Of a stretch of DNA of 12,120 nt, positions 6,545 through 12,120 are shown piece by piece. How positions within the stretch are numbered: position 1 is the first letter of the stretch; the number at the start of each line of letters is the position of its first letter. This DNA is from Bacillota bacterium (lineage in GTDB: Bacteria > Bacillota > Sulfobacillia > JAJZYS01 > JAJYTV01). The stretch spans positions 1 to 12,120 of the forward strand of contig JAJYNV010000045.1 in the NCBI GenBank assembly GCA_021786135.1, in the 5' to 3' direction. Position numbers and translations under genes: made by a program. Under the pieces are notes generated by a model. The model searched no databases and was not told where the DNA came from. It saw nothing but the letters and a program-made list of their open reading frames with translations.

Positions 6545-7474
6545 GTGAAGGCGGTTACCATTGCGCGCTTCGGCGGTCCGGAGGTCCTCGAGGTCCGCGA
6601 GCTGCCTAAGCCCGAACCGGGCCCGGGAGAAGTTCTCGTACGTGTGGCGGCGGCCACGGTCAATCCGACCGATCTCTCGCTGAGGTCGGGCCTTCGCCGG
6701 CCTGACCTGCCGCCGCCCTACATTCCGGGCATGGAACTCGCGGGGGTCGTCGACCAACTGGGACCCGGTGTAGCGGGACTCCGCACCGGCGACCGCGTCA
6801 TGGCGATCGTCGTGCCCACCCGCCCCGAAGGCGGCGCGCAGGCGGAGTACGTGCGGGTATCCGTCGACGCCCTTGCGGAAGTTCCCCCCGGCGTGACGCT
6901 CGAGGCGGCCGCAACCATGCCGATGAACGGCCTTACCGTGCGGCGGGCGTTCGACCTCCTCGCGCTGCCCAGCGGCGCCACCCTGGCGATCACAGGCGCG
7001 GCCGGAGCAGTGGGCGGCTACGCCATCGAGCTCGGCAAGGCTCTTGGCTACAGGGTGATCGCAGACGCCGCGCCCAAGGACGAGGACCTGATACGCCGTC
7101 TCGGGGCCGACGACGTCGTCGGACGCGGCGACGACGTCGCGCTGGCGATCCGCGACAAAGTGCCCGCAGGTGTCGACGCCCTGCTGGACGCCGCCGTGCA
7201 GGGCAGCATCGTCCTGCCCGCCGTCCGGGATGGCGGGCAGGTGGCCGCGGTGCGCCTCTTCCAAGGGGAGCCGGAGCGGGGCATCCGCATCCACCAGGTG
7301 ATGGTCACGGAGTATGCCCACAACGGTACGGCGCTCAAGGAACTTGCCCAAGAGGCCGGCGCCGGCGTTCTGACCCCGCGCGTCGCCGAGACGTTCCCGC
7401 CCGAAGAGGCGGGAGAGGCGCATCACAGGCTGATGGCCGGCGGCGTGCGCGGCCGGCTGCTCATCGTGTTCTGA
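6545..7474 (+). CDS. Zinc-free MDR oxidoreductase (quinone oxidoreductase / NADPH-dependent reductase type)
   Basis: A 309-residue medium-chain dehydrogenase/reductase. The N-terminal GroES-like domain (about 1-125) shows MKAVTIARFGGPEVLEV, PGMELAGVV (61-69) and GDRVMAIV (82-89). The Rossmann fold carries the nucleotide motif ITGAAGAVGGYAIELGKALG (149-168). The cysteines and histidines of zinc-dependent alcohol dehydrogenases are missing, which points to the QOR-type branch reducing quinones, enones or aldehydes with NAD(P)H; the true substrate is unknown. The GTG start at 6545 has GGGG 8 nt upstream. It follows the aldolase by 51 nt on the same strand and may be co-transcribed. Its 3' end converges on the psuG remnant with no clear terminator hairpin between. 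Confidence 0.9.
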   Translation: MKAVTIARFGGPEVLEVRELPKPEPGPGEVLVRVAAATVNPTDLSLRSGLRRPDLPPPYIPGMELAGVVDQLGPGVAGLRTGDRVMAIVVPTRPEGGAQAEYVRVSVDALAEVPPGVTLEAAATMPMNGLTVRRAFDLLALPSGATLAITGAAGAVGGYAIELGKALGYRVIADAAPKDEDLIRRLGADDVVGRGDDVALAIRDKVPAGVDALLDAAVQGSIVLPAVRDGGQVAAVRLFQGEPERGIRIHQVMVTEYAHNGTALKELAQEAGAGVLTPRVAETFPPEEAGEAHHRLMAGGVRGRLLIVF

Positions 7475-7765
7475 GTTCCGCCTGGAAGCTCACCTCTCGA
7501 GGATCGAAATCCCGCAGCGAACCGTTCCGAGGGCCCTCGAACAAGGCCGGCCACTCCGCCTCGGTGAGACCGAGGGTGGGCTGTCCGCCCAGGATGCCGA
7601 GGACCGCCGGAAGGGCGTCCTCATCGCGCACCGCACGCGACATGCGGGACATCGCCGCAAGGCCTGGCGGTGACGGCCATGCGTCAGCACTGCCGTCTCA
7701 ACCGCCACCAAGGCGCCGCCCGAGCCGAGGGCCGCCTTCAACTCCTGCCGCCAAACGCGATCCTG
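7464..7765 (-). pseudogene. psuG: Remnant of psuG (pseudouridine-5'-phosphate glycosidase): N-terminal third only, frameshifted
   Basis: Two overlapping minus-strand frames together match the start of PsuG. Frame one (7765 to about 7676) reads WRQELKAALGSGGALVAVET and then AVLTHG, matching the family's VVALESTIISHG. Frame two (about 7673 to 7464) reads SPPGLAAMSRM, then ALPAVLGILGGQPTLGLTEA and EWPAL, matching AVPATIAIIGGVMKVGLSKEE. They join if about one base was lost near 7675, right after the His-Gly. After roughly 105 codons similarity fades (RDFDPREVS) and the frame runs into the 3' end of the convergent MDR gene. The remaining two thirds of a ~300-residue PsuG are absent from the window. 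No good start codon is seen (TTG at 7741 is internal to the similarity). It sits directly after the GH4 gene on the same strand, so it was probably the next gene of that operon. The identification rests on remembered family sequence. Confidence 0.75.
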
Positions 7766-7797
7766 TCCCGACCGACTCCCGCATGGGCTTCGGCCAG

Positions 7798-9174
7798 CTA
7801 GGCGAACTGCGGCAGATGGTCGCGATGCCTCGCGAGGAGCTCGTCGAGGCAGGACGCGGCCACGCTGCGATCGCCGATCAGGGGATGGGCCATCGCAGCC
7901 TGCAGGGCAGCCTCGCGGTCGCCATAGAGGGCTGCGCGCACGGTCAGGCGCTCATAGTCCTTGACCTGGCGCACGAGGCCGCGAGGACCGAAGGGCAGCG
8001 GTACCGCGGGCCTTGGGTGGGCGCCATGCTCGTCCACGTCGCAGGTGAGCTCTCCGACCTCGTCCGCCATCAGGAGATCCGTGGCGCCACGGCTGGGCAC
8101 GTTCAGGTGGAGCTCCTGCTCACCATGGCCGGCAAGTGCCGTCATCACGCGGAGCGCCAGACCCTCGTAGCCCTCCTCGGTGAAGATCGTGTCCGCCGTG
8201 ATGCCGCGATCGTGCCGGCTCGCGGTCACTTCGGACATGTAGGAGTTGCGCCGGGCGGCCAGGATCGTCCGGTAGCGGGCCAGGGCATCCTGACCGTCAC
8301 CGCGGGCCAAGGCTTCCGCGAGATCGGCATAGAGCCGCTCGTTCCACGCGAGGACCATCTCGCCCCGCGTCTGGTCGAGGGCCCGTTCCCGCTCGTAGGC
8401 CGCCTGTCGCCGGTAGAAGTAGTAGAGGTACTCGTTGGGCAGCAGGCCAAGCCCCCGGATCAGATCCGGCCCGAAGAAGCCGAGCGTGCGCACACCGGCG
8501 CAGAGGTCCTCGGCGCCTTCGAGGAGCGCCGGCAAGACCTCGATGCCCTCGATGCGCACGGACTGGATGAAGCCCAGGTGGTTGAGACCCTGGTAGGCGA
8601 TCGAGACCTTGTCCTCATCGACGCCGAGATAGCGGCAGAGATCGCCCTTGAGGCCCGACGGCGCGTCGCACAGCCCCACCACGTGCTCGTGGCCCTCCTC
8701 GTGCAGGGCCTCGACGATCAGGCCGGAGGGATTCGTGAAATTGAGGAACCAGGCGTTCGGGGCGCGGCGCTCCATGCGCTCGATCAGCGAGAGCGCCACA
8801 GGGATGGTGCGCAGAGCCATCGACATGCCGCCGATGCCAGTCGTCTCCTGGCCGATCAGGCCGTGGGCGAGCGCAATGCGCTCGTCGAGGATGCGCGCCT
8901 CGGCACCGCCGGTGCGCACCGCCGAGAACGCGAAGGAGATTCCTTCGAACACGTCGTCCAGATCCTCGCTGACACGGATCGCGGTCCCCGAACCGAGCTC
9001 CTGGCGCATCGCCTCGCCGAGTGCGGCCACCAGCTGCGCGCGCCCAGGCAAAGAGTCGGTGAGCACGATCTCATCGAGCGCAAGCTGACGGCTGCGGCGC
9101 AGAAGCCCATGCAGGAGCAGCGGCACGCGCACGCCGCCGCCACCGATCACCGCGACCTTCTCCACGGATCGCAT
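7798..9174 (-). CDS. Glycoside hydrolase family 4, probable 6-phospho-beta-glucosidase
   Basis: GH4 enzymes cleave glycosides by an NAD+ and divalent-metal dependent oxidation-elimination mechanism. The 458-residue protein begins with the Rossmann motif VAVIGGGGVRVP (7-18). It then shows GQETTGIGGMSMALRTIPV (108-126) and NFTNPSGLIVEAL (145-157). The metal ligands appear to be Cys169 in VVGLCDAPSG and His199 in GLNHLGF. The LPNEYLYYFY segment (about 244-253) is typical of the 6-phospho-beta-glucosidase branch. ATG at 9174 is supported by AGGAGG 8 nt upstream (9183-9188), which overlaps the stop codon of the PfkB gene; an earlier in-frame ATG (MSKEV) lacks a suitable box. The gene is probably in one operon with pfkB-lysA-GH1 upstream and psuG downstream. 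The usual substrate is a 6-phosphorylated glucoside, but no PTS gene is visible, so substrate supply is unknown. Confidence 0.92.
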   Translation of the reverse strand: MRSVEKVAVIGGGGVRVPLLLHGLLRRSRQLALDEIVLTDSLPGRAQLVAALGEAMRQELGSGTAIRVSEDLDDVFEGISFAFSAVRTGGAEARILDERIALAHGLIGQETTGIGGMSMALRTIPVALSLIERMERRAPNAWFLNFTNPSGLIVEALHEEGHEHVVGLCDAPSGLKGDLCRYLGVDEDKVSIAYQGLNHLGFIQSVRIEGIEVLPALLEGAEDLCAGVRTLGFFGPDLIRGLGLLPNEYLYYFYRRQAAYERERALDQTRGEMVLAWNERLYADLAEALARGDGQDALARYRTILAARRNSYMSEVTASRHDRGITADTIFTEEGYEGLALRVMTALAGHGEQELHLNVPSRGATDLLMADEVGELTCDVDEHGAHPRPAVPLPFGPRGLVRQVKDYERLTVRAALYGDREAALQAAMAHPLIGDRSVAASCLDELLARHRDHLPQFA

Positions 9175-9182
9175 GCTGCGAA

Positions 9183-9188
9183 CCTCCT
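9183..9188 (-). promoter_or_regulatory. Shine-Dalgarno site setting the GH4 start
   Basis: AGGAGG with 8 nt to ATG 9174. Its first base is the last base of the pfkB TAA stop, suggesting translational coupling, and it rules out the longer in-frame start. Confidence 0.75.
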
Positions 9189-10108
9189 TAGACATCAAGA
9201 GGCCAGGGCAGGTGACCGAGGGCCTCCTGGCACATCGCCCGCGTGGGCGCGGATGTCGCGCCGCCGAGGGCGCCAATGGCCTTGCCGGCCGCGAACTGGC
9301 CGAGTGCGATCGCGTCATCCTCTGAAAACCCGTAAAGTCGCCCCGCGATGTAGCCTGCGTCGAAGACGTCTCCGGCACCAGTGGCGTCCACCACATGGAG
9401 CGGCTGGGTCGGGTGATGCCGGACCGTCTGGCCCGAGGTGCTGAGGACGCCTTCCGCGCCGAGCTTCACAATGGCCTGCGGCACCATGTCCATGAGTGCG
9501 GACGCCGCCTCGGTTGGCTCGTTTCTGCCGGTCACGCAGGCGGCCTCGCGCGCGTTTGGCAGGTAGAGGTCGACGCAGGCCAGGAGATCCCGGAAGCTGT
9601 CGCTCGCAAGCCACGTCGGATCCGTGCCGCAGTCGAGGGATATGAAGAGCCCCCGCTTGCGCGCCGACGCAGCCACTGCGGCCGACCAGGGACCGCGCCC
9701 CGAGAGGTGGAGCCACCTCGCCTCCGGCCACTGCCCGAGGGCCGCGGTGCCGGCCGCGAGCAGGCTCTGCGCATCGGGCGGCCCCGCCGTGACAAAGGCG
9801 CGGTCGCCAGCGCGGTTCAGTGCCACCGTCACTGGCGTGCGCGCGATGACGGGGCCGGCGCAGGCGACGCCCTCCGCCGCCAGGAGGCCGGAGAGGTACG
9901 TGCCCGGCCCATCCGCACCGCAGGCGGTGCCGAGCCCCACGGGCACGCCCAGACGCCTGAGCGCGACGGTCGCGATCGCGAACCCGCCGGCCGCGAGTTC
10001 CACCTGGTCGGTGAAGACCTCCTGCCCGAGCTCCGGCCACTCTGGCATGGCCGCGGCCACGACGTCGAGGTAGGCCGGGCCGACGACCACTACCCGGGGT
10101 GTTTCCAC
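9188..10108 (-). CDS. PfkB/ribokinase-family sugar or nucleoside kinase
   Basis: A 306-residue cytosolic kinase. The N-terminus has the Asp of the substrate pocket (PAYLDVV, 11-17) and the glycine pair at 41-42 followed by FAIATVALRRLG. The Asn usual in GGxxxN is Ala here. PNAREA (184-189) is a typical PfkB Mg/ATP-side motif, VKLGAEGVL (214-222) is nucleotide-binding, and the signature DATGAGDVFDAGY (241-253) holds the catalytic base Asp247 and anion hole. Substrates of this family include fructose, ribose, adenosine, pseudouridine and 2-keto-3-deoxygluconate. The psuG remnant two genes downstream makes pseudouridine kinase (PsuK) possible, while adjacency to GH4 favours a sugar kinase. The sequence alone does not decide. 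The start is GTG 10108 with GGAGG at a 10-nt spacing; the gap to the lysA stop is 2 nt, and the SD lies within the end of lysA. Confidence 0.9.
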   Translation of the reverse strand: METPRVVVVGPAYLDVVAAAMPEWPELGQEVFTDQVELAAGGFAIATVALRRLGVPVGLGTACGADGPGTYLSGLLAAEGVACAGPVIARTPVTVALNRAGDRAFVTAGPPDAQSLLAAGTAALGQWPEARWLHLSGRGPWSAAVAASARKRGLFISLDCGTDPTWLASDSFRDLLACVDLYLPNAREAACVTGRNEPTEAASALMDMVPQAIVKLGAEGVLSTSGQTVRHHPTQPLHVVDATGAGDVFDAGYIAGRLYGFSEDDAIALGQFAAGKAIGALGGATSAPTRAMCQEALGHLPWPLDV

Positions 10109-10110
10109 CG

Positions 10111-11373
10111 CTAGCGGACCTCCAGGCGAAGCCAGTCGCTCAGGTTGTCCCGGCGTGTCGCGGGACGCGCGACGCCGTCCTTGACGAACACCACGGGCGG
10201 CACGGACACGCGGTTGTAGTGCGATGCCATCGAGTGGTTGTATGCGCCGGTGTCGAACACGATGAGCAGGTCGCCCACCTCCGTCGACGTCACCCGGACA
10301 TCGCGGCGCACGATGTCGCCGCTCTCGCAGTGCATGCCGGCGATGTCCACCAGCTCCTCGCCGCTGCGATCTGGCGACACGGCCAGCTCGGGCCTGGCGC
10401 CGTAGAGCGCCGGCCGCGGTCCGTCGGACATGCCGCCGTCGACGATCAGGTAGGTGCGACCGTCCGCGGCCGTCTTGCGCTGCACGATGTGGTAGACCGT
10501 GACGCCCGGCGGGGAGACGATGTAGCGGCCCGGCTCCGTCATCAGCCGCGGCATGGGACCACTCTTCAGGATCGGGGCGATCGTGGCCGCGTACGCCTGC
10601 CTAAGGCTCGCCGGTGAGGGAGAATCCGGGCTGATGCCGAGACCGCCGCCGAGGTCCAGGATCTCCGGCCAGGAGCCGGTCTCGCTGAACACCGTGCGGG
10701 CGAAGGTGGCGACAGCCGCTGCGCCGGAGAGAAAGGGATCGAGCGTCGCGATCTGCGAGCCGACGTGCATGTGGTAGCCCTTGAAATCGATCGCGTCCTC
10801 CGCGGAGAGCAGAAGGCGCACCGTCTCGAGAGCCTGACCGTCCGCGATCGGCACCCCGAACTGGCTCGCGGGCGCGCCCGTCGCCAGCGACGGATGGGTG
10901 TGCACGTCGACGGCGGGGGCGAGTCGCAGCAGCACCGGAATCCGCGCCTTCTCCTGACGCGCGACGCGGACAGTCTCCTCGACCTCACCGGGCGATTCGA
11001 GCACGACAAGGCCGACGCCCTGCCTCGCAGCGGTGCGCAGGGCCGAGGCTGGCTTATGGAGTCCATGCATGATGATGCGCTCCGGCGGGAAGCCGAGGCG
11101 CAGGGCGAATTCGAGTTCTCCTTCGCTGACCACGTCGAGCCCGAGGCCTGCGGCCTGGGCCAGATCCAGCAGGCGACCGGTGAGGAAGGCCTTGGCCGCG
11201 ACGGCGACGTTCTCCTTGCCGAATGCCTGGCTGTAGGCCTCGATGCGGGCGGTGAGGTCCCGTTCGTCGTAGAGGTAGAGCGGTGTACCGAACGCCGAGG
11301 CGAGACCGCTGACGGGGGCGCCCGCGAACACGGCTCGGCCGTCCGAATCCCAGCTGAAATGAAGTGGCGGCAC
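10111..11373 (-). CDS. lysA: Diaminopimelate decarboxylase (LysA)
   Basis: PLP enzyme of fold type III that converts meso-diaminopimelate to L-lysine. In the 420-residue protein the PLP lysine is Lys61 in VAAKAFL, close to the actinobacterial form AAKAFLC. GYHMHVGSQI (199-208) and LDLGGGLGIS (239-248) bind the cofactor phosphate. Substrate residues are present: Arg283 in EPGR, Arg320 and Tyr324 in GPRPALYGA, the diagnostic CESGD (349-353), and Tyr378 in GAYNHSM. The C-terminus DWLRLEVR also resembles actinobacterial LysA. One departure is HGLHKP (103-108) for the usual HGNNKS. The GTG start at 11373 follows GGAGGAG with a 10-nt gap. It lies 49 nt after the GH1 gene and 2 nt before the kinase start, so a lysine-pathway gene is embedded among sugar genes. 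Identification is strong; the reason for its position is not known. Confidence 0.92.
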   Translation of the reverse strand: MPPLHFSWDSDGRAVFAGAPVSGLASAFGTPLYLYDERDLTARIEAYSQAFGKENVAVAAKAFLTGRLLDLAQAAGLGLDVVSEGELEFALRLGFPPERIIMHGLHKPASALRTAARQGVGLVVLESPGEVEETVRVARQEKARIPVLLRLAPAVDVHTHPSLATGAPASQFGVPIADGQALETVRLLLSAEDAIDFKGYHMHVGSQIATLDPFLSGAAAVATFARTVFSETGSWPEILDLGGGLGISPDSPSPASLRQAYAATIAPILKSGPMPRLMTEPGRYIVSPPGVTVYHIVQRKTAADGRTYLIVDGGMSDGPRPALYGARPELAVSPDRSGEELVDIAGMHCESGDIVRRDVRVTSTEVGDLLIVFDTGAYNHSMASHYNRVSVPPVVFVKDGVARPATRRDNLSDWLRLEVR

Positions 11374-11422
11374 GGGGTCTCAACTCCTCCGGGTAATGGA
11401 TCGGCGTGCAGGATCTCTGGTT

Positions 11423-12120
11423 TCAGACAAGGCGACCGCTTCGCGCGATCTCGCCCAGGTGGCGTGCGCTCTCCCTCACGGTGCGGAGTTGCGTTGTACG
11501 GTCGACGGCGACGAGACCGAACTTCGGCCGGTAGCCCTCGGCCACTCGAAGTTGTCGAGCAGCGACCAGTACTGGTAGCCCTGGACGTCTGCCCCGTGCG
11601 CCATGGCCGCGAGCACGGACGCAAGGTGGCTGTCGATGTAGCGGATGCGCTCCCGGTCATCCTCGCAGGCGATGCCGTTCTCGGTCACCATAAGCGGCAG
11701 GCCGTAGGTTGCGGCCTCCTCAAGCGCAGCCTGTAGGCCCTCCGCAGCGATCGACCAGCCCATGTCGGTGTGTGGATCGCCCGCGTTCGCGAGGGGAACC
11801 TGGTGCACGAGGCCAGTTGTGTACTGCCTTGCGTAGTAGTTGATGCCGATGAAGTCACAAAGGCTCTTCACCTGATCGAGGTACCAGCGGTTGAAGAGTC
11901 GGTGCTGGAGCGCGCTGCCCGCCCGGTGCAGGCCATTTGTGACATCGAGCGGCTGAAAGTCGATCCAGTGCTTTGCGATGCCGAGCTGCATCCCCGGGTC
12001 GACCTGCCGGATCGCCGCCGCGGCCTCGCGGTGCCAGGCGACCAGACGGTGCGCCGCGCGGACGGAGGCCGCGGGTGAGCGCAGTCCTGGTGCCCAGACG
12101 CCCTGCAGATAGCCCATGAG
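11423..12120 (-). CDS. GH1 beta-glucosidase, C-terminal half; cut by the right edge and frameshifted near the C-terminus
   Basis: Family 1 glycoside hydrolase that releases glucose from beta-glucosides. In the window I see MGYLQGVWAPG (the loop that follows the acid/base NEP motif, which lies just beyond the edge), GINYYARQYT, the nucleophile motif VTENG and the aglycone-site region GYQYWSLLDNFEW. After that Trp (codon 11542-11544) the frame continues as PRATGRSS and stops at 11476. The adjacent frame reads EGYRPKFGLVAVDRTTQLRT and on to TGA at 11423-11425, the normal GH1 ending. One base is therefore missing just after TGG: TGGCCGAG instead of something like TGGGCCGAG. This is either a true disabling deletion or a sequencing/assembly error. 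The gene leads the lysA-pfkB-GH4 group on the same strand. Confidence 0.9.

Noticed and set aside
5690..7426. 578-residue open frame on the minus strand
   Set aside because: Antisense to the aldolase and MDR genes and overlapping the start of the Lon-like gene; no domain signature.
7564..9444. 626-residue open frame on the plus strand
   Set aside because: It is antisense to the psuG remnant, GH4 and part of pfkB; the minus-strand genes carry all the family motifs.
11180..11200. LysA AAKAF around the PLP lysine as a sign of altered function (textbook YAxKAN)
   Set aside because: Actinobacterial diaminopimelate decarboxylases also read AAKAF, so it is a normal variant.
10765..11736. 323-residue open frame on the plus strand
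   Set aside because: Antisense to lysA and GH1, both of which are well supported by motifs.
1..12120. CRISPR arrays, insertion sequences, tRNA or rRNA genes
   Set aside because: No regularly spaced repeats, transposase motifs, terminal inverted repeats or RNA gene signatures were seen on either strand.

Overview
The window is about 12 kb of very GC-rich bacterial DNA with compact gene blocks, strong Shine-Dalgarno sites (GGAGG or longer) and frequent GTG or TTG starts. The rib operon order ribD-ribE-ribBA-ribH behind an FMN riboswitch and intrinsic terminator is the Bacillus-type arrangement. Together with the strong ribosome binding sites it points to a high-GC Gram-positive or related lineage (high-GC Bacillota, or possibly Chloroflexota). 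LysA instead resembles the actinobacterial type, so I do not name a genus.

Layout. (1) Positions 1-3420, minus strand: a riboflavin operon read right to left: promoter, FMN aptamer, terminator, ribD, ribE, ribBA, ribH (cut by the left edge). The coding genes are coupled by 1-4 nt overlaps or tiny gaps. (2) 3421-5784, minus: a 787-residue Lon-family protease with an intact Ser-Lys dyad but a degenerate ATPase site, like the ATP-independent LonC group. (3) 5852-7474, plus: a FucA-size class II aldolase and a zinc-free MDR oxidoreductase (quinone oxidoreductase type). (4) 7475-12120, minus: a probable operon read right to left: GH1 beta-glucosidase (cut by the right edge and frameshifted near its C-terminus), diaminopimelate decarboxylase lysA, a PfkB sugar or nucleoside kinase, a GH4 6-phospho-glycosidase, and a frameshifted, truncated remnant of psuG (pseudouridine-5'-phosphate glycosidase) that runs into the convergent MDR gene.

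How it works together. The rib genes make riboflavin from GTP and ribulose 5-phosphate and are switched off by FMN through transcription attenuation. The right-hand block looks like glycoside catabolism: GH1 and GH4 cleave (phospho)glucosides, PfkB phosphorylates a sugar or nucleoside, and PsuG would have cleaved pseudouridine 5'-phosphate. lysA is the odd biosynthetic member. I see no clearly new defence or mobile system, CRISPR array, tRNA or rRNA. The most interesting items are the psuG remnant and its junction, the degenerate-ATPase Lon, the possible antiterminator pairing in the rib leader, and the GH1 frameshift.
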